Below are positions 28,275 through 38,224 of a stretch of 64,000 bases of DNA, piece by piece. Each line of letters opens with the position of its first letter. Positions within the stretch are counted from its first letter, which is position 1. Origin of the DNA: RPQJ01 sp963744735 (GTDB lineage: Bacteria > Pseudomonadota > Gammaproteobacteria > Steroidobacterales > Steroidobacteraceae). The notes beneath the pieces were generated by a model. That model was not told the DNA's origin. It searched no databases and saw nothing but the letters and a program-made list of their open reading frames with translations. Both the position numbers and the translations under genes were made by a program. Location of the stretch: contig CAVUVH010000002.1 of NCBI GenBank assembly GCA_963744735.1, positions 62,001-126,000 of the forward strand, given 5' to 3'.

Positions 28275-29042
28275 TCAATCCGCCATCGGTGCGGAACCGA
28301 CCCGAGTATCGAGCGCGATGCCGGCCAGTTCGTAGCCGCGACGGAAGTCCTGCACGTGCCGGTTCATCCATGCTTCGGCCTCGTCGGGTTTGCCTTCGCG
28401 TATTGCCTCGACGATGCAGCGCTGCGCCACCAGGATGCGGGTGCGGCCCTGCGGTACGCGGTCGATCATGCGGCGCAGGGAAGGGGCGAGCAGGCGCGTC
28501 ACGGGCTGCATCGCCAGTTGCAGCACGCGGTTGCCGCTCAGCTCGGCCAGCTTGCCGAAGAACTCGACCACGTGGCCGACGGCCGCATCGGCACCGCGGG
28601 CTGTCTCGACTGCGCTGACGATCTGCTCGAGGGCCGCAACCTCTGGCGCCGAGCCATGTTCGGCCGTGATGGCCGCGACGCGGGGTGCAACCGCACGCAT
28701 GGCTTCCCACAGTTCGATGAAGGTGACGTCGTCCAGTGCAAGCGTGCGACCGACGCGCGAGGCTGTCTCGGCGTGCCCCGGTCGCGTGACCTTGAGCCGC
28801 TTGCTGCCGCCCTCACGGCCGACGAGCCCGGCTGATTCGAGCCGGCGCAATGCCTCGCGCACGGTGGAGCGGTGCACGGCGAACTGCTCGGCCAGCTCGG
28901 TTTCCGTTGGCAACGGATCGCCCGGCCGCAGGCTGCGGCGCAGGATCTTCTGCTCGATGACGGTGGAAATGCGGTGCGAGGCCGGCTGGCGGGCGAGGGG
29001 TTCGAACAGCGGGGCCTTGTAGCTGGGCGTCGGTTCGCTCAT
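28275..29042 (-). CDS. GntR-family (FadR subfamily) transcriptional regulator
   Basis: This 255-residue regulator has an N-terminal winged helix (LRPGDPLPTETELAEQFAVHRSTVREALRRLE split over about residues 40-75), the classic GntR HTH. An all-helical FCD ligand-binding domain follows (FIELWEAMRAVAPRVAAITA, then RMIDRVPQGR and EAIREGKPDEAEAWMNRHV). The start at 29042 was chosen because the longer frame would run through the divergent promoter. It faces the isovaleryl-CoA dehydrogenase operon across an 85-base region with a perfect palindrome, so it probably represses that operon in response to an acyl-CoA or acid. Confidence 0.88.
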   Translation of the reverse strand: MSEPTPSYKAPLFEPLARQPASHRISTVIEQKILRRSLRPGDPLPTETELAEQFAVHRSTVREALRRLESAGLVGREGGSKRLKVTRPGHAETASRVGRTLALDDVTFIELWEAMRAVAPRVAAITAEHGSAPEVAALEQIVSAVETARGADAAVGHVVEFFGKLAELSGNRVLQLAMQPVTRLLAPSLRRMIDRVPQGRTRILVAQRCIVEAIREGKPDEAEAWMNRHVQDFRRGYELAGIALDTRVGSAPMAD

Positions 29043-29054
29043 GTCACGCCTCGG

Positions 29055-29090
29055 TTGACGGATCGTCCAATTGTCCGACAATATATTGAT
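29055..29090. promoter_or_regulatory. Operator/promoter between GntR regulator and acyl-CoA dehydrogenase operon
   Basis: A perfect 13-base palindrome ATTGTC-C-GACAAT is at 29070-29082. Its core TTGTCCGACAA fits the FadR-subfamily operator pattern (GT, three bases, AC). It overlaps AT-rich TATATT at 29082-29087 and follows TTGACG at 29055-29060, which are promoter-like elements for the rightward operon. Binding here would block transcription in both directions. Confidence 0.6.
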
Positions 29091-29127
29091 CACCGACTGC
29101 TGACGCAAGCGCCCTGGGGAACCTGCC

Positions 29128-30286
29128 ATGTTCGACTTCGATTTCGGCCTGGGCGAGGACATCGACCTGCTGCGGGAAACCGTCCGCGGCTTTGCCGCCG
29201 CCGAGATCGCACCTCGCGCCGCGGCCATCGACCGCGACAACGCCTTCCCGATGGACCTCTGGCCGAAGTTCGGCGACCTGGGCCTGCTCGGCATCACGGT
29301 GGCGCCCGAGTACGGCGGCTCGGGCCTCGGCTATCTCGCGCACGTCATCGCGATGGAGGAGATCAGCCGCGCGTCCGGCAGTGTCGCCTTGTCCTACGGC
29401 GCGCACTCCAACCTCTGCGTCAACCAGATCCATCGCTGGGGCACGCCGGCACAGAAGCAGCGCTACCTGCCGCGGCTGGTCAGCGGAGAACATGTCGGCG
29501 CGCTGGCCATGAGCGAGCCGGGCGCGGGATCGGACGTGATGAGCATGCGGCTGCTGGCTCGCCTGCACGGCGACCGCTACGTGCTGAACGGCAACAAGAT
29601 GTGGATCACCAACGGCCCGATCGCCGACACGCTGGTCGTCTATGCAACGGTCGATCCCGCCGCGGGACACGCGCGGCGTGACGGCATTCCTGGTCGAGAA
29701 GGGCATGCCGGGATTCACGACCGCGCAGAAGCTGGACAAGCTCGGCATGCGCGGCTCCGACACCTGCGAACTGGTGTTCAAGGACTGCGAGGTGCCGGCG
29801 GAGAACGTGTTAGGCAGCCCGGGCGGCGGCGCCAGGGTATTGATGAGCGGCCTCGACTACGAGCGCGTGGTGCTCTCCGGCGGCCCGCTCGGCCTGATGC
29901 GCGCGGTGTTCGATGTCGTGGTGCCCTACGTGCACGAGCGCCGGCAGTTCGGCCAGCCGATCGGCAGCTTCCAGCTGATGCAGGGCAAGCTGGCCGACAT
30001 GTACACCACCATGAGCTCCTGCTGCGCCTACGTTTACGCAGTGGCGCGCGCCTGCGACGCGGGCCGGACCACGCGCATGGACGCGGCGGGCTGCATCCTG
30101 CTGAGCGCGGAGAAAGCAACGCAGCTCGCGCTCGAGGGCATCCAGGCGCTGGGCGGCAACGGCTACATCAATGACTACCCGACCGGGCGTATCCTGCGCG
30201 ACGCCAAGCTGTACGAAATCGGCGCCGGTACCAGCGAGATCCGCCGCATGCTGATCGGCCGCGAGCTGTTCGCCGCGACCGCCTGA
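29128..30286 (+). CDS. Isovaleryl-CoA dehydrogenase (acyl-CoA dehydrogenase family), one frameshift
   Basis: Acyl-CoA dehydrogenase of about 386 residues. The N-terminal helical domain contains APEYGGSGLGYLAHVIAMEE. The flavin-contact motif is ALAMSEPGAGSDV, followed by NGNKMWITNGP. The segment DYERVVLSGGPLGLM places the catalytic Glu where isovaleryl-CoA dehydrogenases carry it, rather than at the usual C-terminal site. The C-terminus is EIGAGTSEIRRMLIGRELF. One indel near 29665-29680 shifts the frame. The enzyme makes 3-methylcrotonyl-CoA, the substrate of the carboxylase encoded downstream. Confidence 0.88.
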
Positions 30287-30298
30287 AGGAGAATCGAA

Positions 30299-30766
30299 AT
30301 GCCGATGGGTGGCCTGTACTACGAGCAGTTCAGCGTGGGGCAGCGCTTCGAGCACGTCCTGCGCCGCACGGTCACCGAGACCGACAACCTGATCTTCAGC
30401 GCGCTCACCCACAACCCGGCGGCGCTGCACCTCGACGAGGAGGCCATGAAGGCGTCCGAGTTCGGCACGCGCATCGTCAACAGCTGCTTCACCCTCAGCC
30501 TGATGGTCGGCGTCTCGGTTGCCGACACCACGCTCGGCACCACGGTGGCCAACCTGGGCTGGGACGAAATCCGCTTCCCCAAGCCGGTCTTCATCGGCGA
30601 CACGCTGCGCACGGAGTCCGAGGTGCTGGACATGCGCGAGAGCAAGTCCCGCCCTGACGCCGGCGTCGTCACGTTCGTGCATCGCTGCCACAACCAGCGC
30701 AACGAACTCGTGGCGGTGTGCAGGCGCCTTGCCCTGATGAAGAAGCTGCCGCGGGACGCCGCCTGA
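30299..30766 (+). CDS. MaoC-family (hot-dog fold) hydratase
   Basis: Intact, 155 residues, single hot-dog domain. FSALTHNPAALHLDEEAMKAS carries the hydratase-2-type motif (N-P-x-H-L/D), followed by GTRIVNSCFTLSLMVG and VANLGWDEIRFPKPVFIGDTL. An AAGGAG Shine-Dalgarno lies 6-11 bases upstream. The gene sits between acyl-CoA dehydrogenase and CoA-ester lyase genes. A role as 3-methylglutaconyl-CoA hydratase, replacing the usual crotonase-type enzyme, is an inference from the operon. The stop overlaps the next start as TGATG. Confidence 0.83.
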   Translation: MPMGGLYYEQFSVGQRFEHVLRRTVTETDNLIFSALTHNPAALHLDEEAMKASEFGTRIVNSCFTLSLMVGVSVADTTLGTTVANLGWDEIRFPKPVFIGDTLRTESEVLDMRESKSRPDAGVVTFVHRCHNQRNELVAVCRRLALMKKLPRDAA

Positions 30767-31629
30767 TGCGCTCCATGCTCTTCGTGCCCGGCGACCGGCC
30801 CGAGCGGTTTGCCAAGGCCGTCAACAGCGGCGCCGACGCGGTGATCTTCGACCTGGAGGACGCCGTCACCGCGGCCACTCGGCCCCAGGCGCGCCGTGAC
30901 GTCGCCGACTGCCTGCGCACGCCCGGGCGTGCGCGGCCGCTCTGGGTCCGCATCAATCCCGTCCAGGGCGACGACGCGCTGCAGGACCTGGCGACGATCG
31001 CCGCCGCCCGACCGGACGGGATCGTGCTGCCCAAGGCTCGCAGCGGCGCCGACCTGCAGCGCCTCGACCACTGGCTGGAGGCACTCGAGGCGCAGCACTC
31101 CCTGGCGCGCGGGTCGATCAAGGTGATCGCACTGGTCACCGAAACCGCGAGCGCGGTACTGAATGCAGCCTCGTTTTCCGACCCGCCCGGTCGAGTGATC
31201 GGCTACAGCTGGGGTGCCGAAGACCTGGCCGCGGACGTGGGCGCCTCGGCCAATAGAACAGCCGACGGCGAGTTCGAATACACCTTCCGCCTGGCGCGTT
31301 CCACCTGCCTGCTGATGGCCGCCGCCGCCGGTGTCGCCGCCCTCGACACGACCGACATCGAGTTTCGCGACACGGCCGCTGTCGAGCGCCGCGCGCAGTC
31401 CGCGCGCCGGGACGGCTTCAGCGGCAAGCTGGCGATCCACCCGGCGCAGCTCGCGCCGATCCATGCCGCCTTTGCGCCGACCGCCGATGAAGTGCGCTGG
31501 GCCCGGCGCGTGATCGAACTGATGAACGCTGCACAGGGGCCGGGCGCGGTGGCGCTGGACGGCAAGATGATCGATCGTCCGCATGTGCGGCAGGCCGAGC
31601 GCATCCTGGCTGCGCTCGAGCGCTCGTGA
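30766..31629 (+). CDS. CoA-ester lyase of the CitE/HpcH family
   Basis: Intact, 287 residues. RSMLFVPGDRPERFAKAVNSGAD opens the TIM barrel (split here for description), and IFDLEDAV has the Mg-binding acidic pair. The motifs LPKARSGADLQ, VTETASAVLNA, GAEDLAADVGA and GFSGKLAIHPAQ are typical of CitE-like beta-hydroxyacyl-CoA lyases. It starts at 30766, overlapping the MaoC stop. In this operon it occupies the place of HMG-CoA lyase. A mycobacterial CitE-like protein (Rv2498c) in a matching gene set has been reported to act on leucine-derived hydroxyacyl-CoA. The same role here is inferred. Confidence 0.83.
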   Translation: MRSMLFVPGDRPERFAKAVNSGADAVIFDLEDAVTAATRPQARRDVADCLRTPGRARPLWVRINPVQGDDALQDLATIAAARPDGIVLPKARSGADLQRLDHWLEALEAQHSLARGSIKVIALVTETASAVLNAASFSDPPGRVIGYSWGAEDLAADVGASANRTADGEFEYTFRLARSTCLLMAAAAGVAALDTTDIEFRDTAAVERRAQSARRDGFSGKLAIHPAQLAPIHAAFAPTADEVRWARRVIELMNAAQGPGAVALDGKMIDRPHVRQAERILAALERS

Positions 31630-31660
31630 GCCGCGTCGCGGCCAGGCCTGGGGAGTACCG

Positions 31661-33268
31661 ATGAACGTGCTGCAGACCCGTGTCGACCGGCAGGGCGCCG
31701 AGTTCGCCGCCAACGACAGCGTCAATCGCGCGCTGGCCGAAGAACTGCGGCAACTGGCGGCCAGGGTGCGCGCCGGCGGTCCGGCCGCGGCACGCACCCA
31801 GCACGAGAGCCGCGGCAAGCTGCTCGTGCGCGACCGCATCGACCGGCTGCTGGATCCGGGCACGCCGTTTCTCGAGATCGGCCAGCTGGCGGGCCACGAG
31901 TTGTACGACGACTGGATCCCGGCGGGCGGCCTGGTGGCGGGTATCGGCCGCGTGTCGGGCCGCGAGTGCGTGATCGTCGGCAACGACGCGACGGTCAAGG
32001 GCGGCACGTATTACCCGATCACGGTGCGCAAGCACCTGCGGGCGCAGGACGTGGCCCTCGAGAATCGCCTGCCGTGCATCTACCTGGTCGATTCGGGCGG
32101 CGCGTTCCTGCCACGGCAGGACGATGTCTTCCCCGACCGCGAGCACTTCGGCCGCATCTTCTACAACCAGGCGCAGATGTCGGCCCGCGGCATTCCGCAG
32201 CTGGCCGTGGTGATGGGTTCGTGCACGGCCGGTGGCGCCTACGTGCCCGCCATGTGCGACGAGTCGATCATCGTGCGCGAGCAGGGCACGATCTTCCTCG
32301 GCGGTCCACCGCTGGTGCAGGCGGCGACCGGCGAGCGGGTCGATGCCGAGACGCTCGGCGGCGGTGACGTGCATGCGCGCCAGTCGGGCGTGGTCGATTA
32401 CCTGGCCGACAACGACGCGCACGCCCTGTGGCTGGCCCGCCGGCTGGTGGCCAACCTCAACCGTCCGGGATCGCGGCCGCCACCGGAGGCCGCGCGCGCG
32501 CCGAAGTACGCGGCGGAGGAACTCTACGGCATCGTGCCGCGCGACACGCGCCACCCGTACGACGTGCGCGAGGTGATCGCGCGGCTGGTGGATGCCTCGG
32601 AATTCGACGAGTTCAAGGAGCTCTACGGCACGACCCTGGTGTGCGGCTTCGCGCGCATCGCGGGCTATCCCGTGGGAATCGTCGCCAACAACGGCGTGCT
32701 GTTCTCGGAGGCAGCGCTCAAGGGCGCGCACTTCATCGAGCTGTGCAACCGCCGGCGCGTGCCACTGGTGTTCCTGCAGAACATCACGGGGTTCATGGTC
32801 GGCCGCAAGTACGAGGCCGGCGGCATTGCACGCGACGGGGCCAAGATGGTCACCGCCGTGGCCTGCGCCTCGGTGCCGAAGTTCACCGTGATCATCGGTG
32901 GTTCGTTCGGCGCGGGCAATTATGCGATGTGCGGCCGTGCCTACGGTGGCCGCTTCCTCTGGACCTGGCCCAACTCGCGCATTTCCGTGATGGGCGGCGA
33001 GCAGGCCGCGACGGTGCTGGCCATCGTCAAGCGCGAGGGCCTGCAGCGCCGCGGCGAGCCCTGGGCGGAGGAGGACGAGCAGGCCTTCCGCGCCGGGATC
33101 CGCGACCAGTACGAGACGCAGGGCCATCCGACCTACGCCAGCGCGCGGTTGTGGGACGATGGCGTGATCGATCCCTGCGACACGCGCGACGTGCTCGCGC
33201 TGGCGCTTGCGGCGGCCACCTGCCGGCCGGACGAAGGCGAGTCCCCCTACGGCATCTTCAGGATGTGA
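31661..33268 (+). CDS. Methylcrotonyl-CoA carboxylase beta (carboxyltransferase) subunit
   Basis: This intact 535-residue protein has two crotonase-fold carboxyltransferase domains. The N-terminal one has KLLVRDRIDRLLDPGTPFLE, the CoA-binding NDATVKGGTYYPITVRKHLR and GGAFLPRQDDVFPD. The C-terminal one has PLVFLQNITGFMVGRKYE, GGSFGAGNYAMCGRAYGG and MGGEQAATVLA. The YPITVRKH and NITGFMVG motifs are those of methylcrotonyl-CoA carboxylase rather than propionyl-CoA carboxylase. It transfers carboxybiotin CO2 to 3-methylcrotonyl-CoA in leucine breakdown. The alpha subunit gene follows 8 bases later. Confidence 0.9.
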   Translation: MNVLQTRVDRQGAEFAANDSVNRALAEELRQLAARVRAGGPAAARTQHESRGKLLVRDRIDRLLDPGTPFLEIGQLAGHELYDDWIPAGGLVAGIGRVSGRECVIVGNDATVKGGTYYPITVRKHLRAQDVALENRLPCIYLVDSGGAFLPRQDDVFPDREHFGRIFYNQAQMSARGIPQLAVVMGSCTAGGAYVPAMCDESIIVREQGTIFLGGPPLVQAATGERVDAETLGGGDVHARQSGVVDYLADNDAHALWLARRLVANLNRPGSRPPPEAARAPKYAAEELYGIVPRDTRHPYDVREVIARLVDASEFDEFKELYGTTLVCGFARIAGYPVGIVANNGVLFSEAALKGAHFIELCNRRRVPLVFLQNITGFMVGRKYEAGGIARDGAKMVTAVACASVPKFTVIIGGSFGAGNYAMCGRAYGGRFLWTWPNSRISVMGGEQAATVLAIVKREGLQRRGEPWAEEDEQAFRAGIRDQYETQGHPTYASARLWDDGVIDPCDTRDVLALALAAATCRPDEGESPYGIFRM

Positions 33269-33276
33269 GGCCCGCA

Positions 33277-35299
<2,023 letters not shown>

Positions 35300-35412
35300 C
35301 TGCGGGAATCCCCGACCTTGGAATGAGTCTCTTTTGCTAGACTTCGCGCCCAATCCACCGTCCGCAGCAATGTGCTGCGCGATGGAAACCAGAAAATTCG
35401 CGCGGAGGCGGG
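35300..35412 (+). promoter_or_regulatory. Probable promoter region of the ccm operon
   Basis: Intergenic stretch with the sequence CTTTTGCTAGACTTC. TAGACT at 35338-35343 is preceded by TG one base away (extended -10 type, TGC-TAGACT). TTGGAA at 35318-35323 is too close for an ideal -35. No Rho-independent terminator with a T-run was seen after the carboxylase gene. Confidence 0.35.
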
Positions 35413-36045
35413 ATGGCATTTGAGGGGGCCTTGTTCGAGGCTCGCGCTATCAATGCGTGGCGGGGCGATCGGCACATCCTGCGGGACGTGTCCTTCACCG
35501 TCAGCCCCGGCGAATTCCTCAAGGTCACCGGCCCGAACGGCGTCGGCAAGACCACCCTGCTGCGCGTGATCTGCGGCCTGATGCCGGCCGAGACCGGCGA
35601 CCTGCTGTGGCGCGGACAGCCGATCCGTGGCCACCGCGACGAATTCAACATCGAACTCGGCTACCTGGGCCACCTCAACTCGCTCAAGGCCGACCTCACG
35701 GCGCGGGAAAACCTCAAGTTCCTGGCCGGCCTGCGCAGTTCGCTCACTGCCGCGCTGATCGACGCCACGCTCGACCGGGTCGGCATCCTGTCGCGCGGTG
35801 ACCTGCCGGCACGCTCGCTGTCCGCGGGCCAGAAGCGGCGCCTGTCGCTCGCGCGACTGCTGCTGGCCGACGCGGCGCTCTGGATCATGGACGAACCCGT
35901 GACCAACCTCGACACCGCCGGCATCGCGCTGGTGGAAGAACTGATCGTCGAGCATGCGGAGCAGGGCGGCATGGTGATCGCCGCCGCGCACCAGCGCCTG
36001 CTCGACGATGCCGCCTGCCTGCGGCGACTGGAGTTGACGCCATGA
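35413..36045 (+). CDS. ccmA: Haem exporter/apocytochrome chaperone ATP-binding protein CcmA
   Basis: Intact ABC ATPase of 210 residues. Walker A is GPNGVGKTT at residues 40-48, the signature is SLSAGQKRRLSLARLL near 140, Walker B is LWIMDEP near 158, and an H-loop follows (AAAHQR). NIELGYLGHLNSLKADLTARENL is typical of CcmA. With CcmB it uses ATP to release holo-CcmE from CcmC in System I cytochrome c maturation. It is the first gene of a complete ccm operon and overlaps ccmB by four bases. Confidence 0.93.
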   Translation: MAFEGALFEARAINAWRGDRHILRDVSFTVSPGEFLKVTGPNGVGKTTLLRVICGLMPAETGDLLWRGQPIRGHRDEFNIELGYLGHLNSLKADLTARENLKFLAGLRSSLTAALIDATLDRVGILSRGDLPARSLSAGQKRRLSLARLLLADAALWIMDEPVTNLDTAGIALVEELIVEHAEQGGMVIAAAHQRLLDDAACLRRLELTP

Positions 36046-36731
36046 CCCAGCGCACGCCGACGATCGAAGCCGCCAAGCTGGTCTTTGCCCGCGACCTCAC
36101 CCTGGCCTGGCGGCGCTGGGACGAAGTGGCGCAGCCACTCATCTTCTACGTGGTGGTCACCACGATGTTCCCCCTGGCCACCACCCCCGACCTGGGCGAG
36201 CTGCGCAAGATCGGCGGCGGCGTGGTCTGGGTGGCGGCGCTGCTGGCCTCGCTGCTGGCGCTGGAGGCGCTGTTCCGCGCCGACGTGGAAGACGGCACGA
36301 CCGAGCAATGGGTGCTGTCCGGCCAGCCGCTGGGCTGGCTGCTGCTGGCCAAGGTGGCCGCGCACTGGGTCCTCACCGGCCTGCCGCTGGTCATCATGTC
36401 GCCGATCGTGGGCACCGGCTTAGGGCTGCCGACCAGCGTCTGGGGCGTGCTGATGCTGTCCCTGCTGCTCGGGACAGGTACCCTGAGCGTGCTCGGCGGC
36501 ATCGGGGCGGCGCTGACCGTCGGCGTGCGCCGGGGCAGCGTGCTGCTGTCGCTGCTGGTGCTGCCACTCGCCATGCCGCTGCTGATTTTCGGTGCGCGGG
36601 CCGTCAGCATGCAGATGGACGGGGACTCCCCGGTGGGACCGCTGCAGCTGCTGGCCGCGATTTTCTTCATGGCGCTGAGCCTGGGGCCGCTGGCGATGTC
36701 TGCGGCGATCCGCATCAGCGTCGAGAACTGA
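36042..36731 (+). CDS. ccmB: Haem exporter membrane protein CcmB
   Basis: Intact, 229 residues, six predicted transmembrane helices. KLVFARDLTLAWRRWDEVAQPLIFY is the conserved cytoplasmic entry (described in part), EDGTTEQWVLSGQPL lies in the loop, and PLAMPLLIFGARAV follows near the end. These match CcmB. It pairs with CcmA in the ABC complex. The start ATG overlaps the ccmA stop. A 58-base gap before ccmC contains the short inverted repeat TTGA-TCGG-TCAA. Confidence 0.92.
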   Translation: MTQRTPTIEAAKLVFARDLTLAWRRWDEVAQPLIFYVVVTTMFPLATTPDLGELRKIGGGVVWVAALLASLLALEALFRADVEDGTTEQWVLSGQPLGWLLLAKVAAHWVLTGLPLVIMSPIVGTGLGLPTSVWGVLMLSLLLGTGTLSVLGGIGAALTVGVRRGSVLLSLLVLPLAMPLLIFGARAVSMQMDGDSPVGPLQLLAAIFFMALSLGPLAMSAAIRISVEN

Positions 36732-36789
36732 CACGTATTTGACGCAATCGACTGAACGCAACGGACATTGATCGGTCAAGAGGGACAAC

Positions 36790-37521
36790 ATGTCGTGGAC
36801 CTGGTTCCATAAGCTCGCATCGCCGCCCCATGCCTACCGCATCCTGGGCCGGATCGCCCCGTGGTTCGGCTGGGCGTCGCTCGCGCTGATCCTGCTGGCC
36901 ACCTGGTGGGGCCTGGTCAAGGCGCCGGCCGATTACCAGCAGGGCGACGGCTTCCGCATCCTGTACGTCCATGCGCCGAGCGCCTGGATGTCGATGTTCA
37001 CCTACGTGGTGATGGCCGTCGCGGCGGGTGTCGGCCTGATCTGGCGGATCAAGCTGGCCCATGCCGCCGCCGCGGCCTGCGCGCCGATCGGCGCCTCGTT
37101 CACCTTCCTGGCACTGGCCACCGGCTCGATCTGGGGCAAGCCGATGTGGGGCACGTGGTGGGTGTGGGACGCCCGGCTGACGTCCGAACTGCTGCTGCTG
37201 TTCCTGTACCTCGGCTACATGGCGCTGCGGGCCTCGTTCGACGACCCGCAGCGGGCCGACCGGGCGAGCGCCGTGCTGGCGCTGGTGGGCGTCATCAACG
37301 TGCCGGTCATCCATTACTCGGTCGAGTGGTGGACCACGCTGCACCAGCCGGCGAGCGTGACCAAGCTGGACAAGCCCTCGATCCAGCTTGCCATGCTGAT
37401 CCCGTTGTTCATCATGATCGCCGGGTTCCAGCTGTACTTCGGCTGGGCGGTGTCGCGGCGCCTGCGCGGCGAGATCCTGCGCCGTGAGCGCAACGCAAAC
37501 TGGCTTAAAGAAGCAAGCTAA
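36790..37521 (+). CDS. ccmC: Haem handling membrane protein CcmC
   Basis: Intact, 243 residues, six transmembrane segments. The tryptophan-rich WWD motif is WGKPMWGTWWVWDARLTSE, flanked by conserved His residues (YVHAPSAWMS before it and VIHYSVEWW after it). CcmC binds haem through these His and loads it onto CcmE in the periplasm. Its end lies four bases before the ccmD start. The sequence is unbroken and typical of System I. Confidence 0.94.
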   Translation: MSWTWFHKLASPPHAYRILGRIAPWFGWASLALILLATWWGLVKAPADYQQGDGFRILYVHAPSAWMSMFTYVVMAVAAGVGLIWRIKLAHAAAAACAPIGASFTFLALATGSIWGKPMWGTWWVWDARLTSELLLLFLYLGYMALRASFDDPQRADRASAVLALVGVINVPVIHYSVEWWTTLHQPASVTKLDKPSIQLAMLIPLFIMIAGFQLYFGWAVSRRLRGEILRRERNANWLKEAS

Positions 37522-37524
37522 ATC

Positions 37525-37698
37525 ATGGACTTACATAACTTTCTTGCCATGGGTGGTTACGCGGCCTACGTCTGGCCGGCCTATGGCCTGACGGCCCTGG
37601 TTCTGCTCTGGAACTGGTGGGCGGCCAAACGCTCGGAAGCAGAAGCCCGGACCTCGGCGCTGCGGCGCAACGAACTTTCCCAGGAGAATCGCTCATGA
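37525..37698 (+). CDS. ccmD: Haem exporter small membrane protein CcmD
   Basis: 57 residues. MDLHNFLAMGGYAAYVWPAYG is followed by the single transmembrane helix LTALVLLWNWWAA and a basic, charged tail (KRSEAEARTSALRRNELSQ). GGYAxYVWPAYG is the CcmD family pattern. CcmD helps release holo-CcmE from the CcmABC complex. Its stop overlaps the ccmE start as ATGA, and its place between ccmC and ccmE is the standard one. Confidence 0.9.
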   Translation: MDLHNFLAMGGYAAYVWPAYGLTALVLLWNWWAAKRSEAEARTSALRRNELSQENRS

Positions 37699-38174
37699 CA
37701 CCGCGACAGAAGCGCATGGTCACCGTCGTCGCCATCCTGGCCGGCGTCGGCATCGCCACGACGTTCGCCCTGAAGTCCTTCAACCAGAACCTGCTCTACT
37801 ACTACAGCCCGACGCAGATCAGCACGGGCGAGGCGCCGACCAGCCGCACCATCCGCGTCGGCGGCCTGGTGCAGAACAACAGCATGAAGCGCCAGCCGGG
37901 CAGCCTCGAGGTCACGTTCGTGCTGACGGACTTCCAGAAGGAAATCCCGGTCAGCTACACCGGCGTGCTGCCGGACCTGTTCCGCGAAGGGCAGGGCGTC
38001 ATCGCGCGCGGCAAGCTCGACGGCAACCGCTTCGTCGCCGAAGAAGTGCTGGCCAAGCACGACGAGAACTACATGCCGCCCGAGGTCAAGGACAGCCTGA
38101 AGCCGCACATGGACGCCGCCAACAATGCGCCCGCGGTAGAGGCCGCCGCCGCACCGGCCCCCGGCAGCACCTGA
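37695..38174 (+). CDS. ccmE: Periplasmic haem chaperone CcmE
   Basis: Intact, 159 residues. The N-terminal anchor RMVTVVAILAGVGIATTFAL is followed by the OB-fold core (RVGGLVQNNSMKR, then VSYTGVLPDLFREGQGVIARG). The haem-binding His lies in VLAKHDENYMPPEV, the H-x3-Y motif of the family. The C-terminus is Ala/Pro-rich. The start at 37695 is fixed by overlap with ccmD. CcmE takes haem from CcmC and hands it to CcmF/H. Confidence 0.94.
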   Translation: MTPRQKRMVTVVAILAGVGIATTFALKSFNQNLLYYYSPTQISTGEAPTSRTIRVGGLVQNNSMKRQPGSLEVTFVLTDFQKEIPVSYTGVLPDLFREGQGVIARGKLDGNRFVAEEVLAKHDENYMPPEVKDSLKPHMDAANNAPAVEAAAAPAPGST

Positions 38175-38224
38175 TCCGCCCCCGTTACTGAATCCGCCCA
38201 GCCCCGCCCCGGAGCAACCACCGC

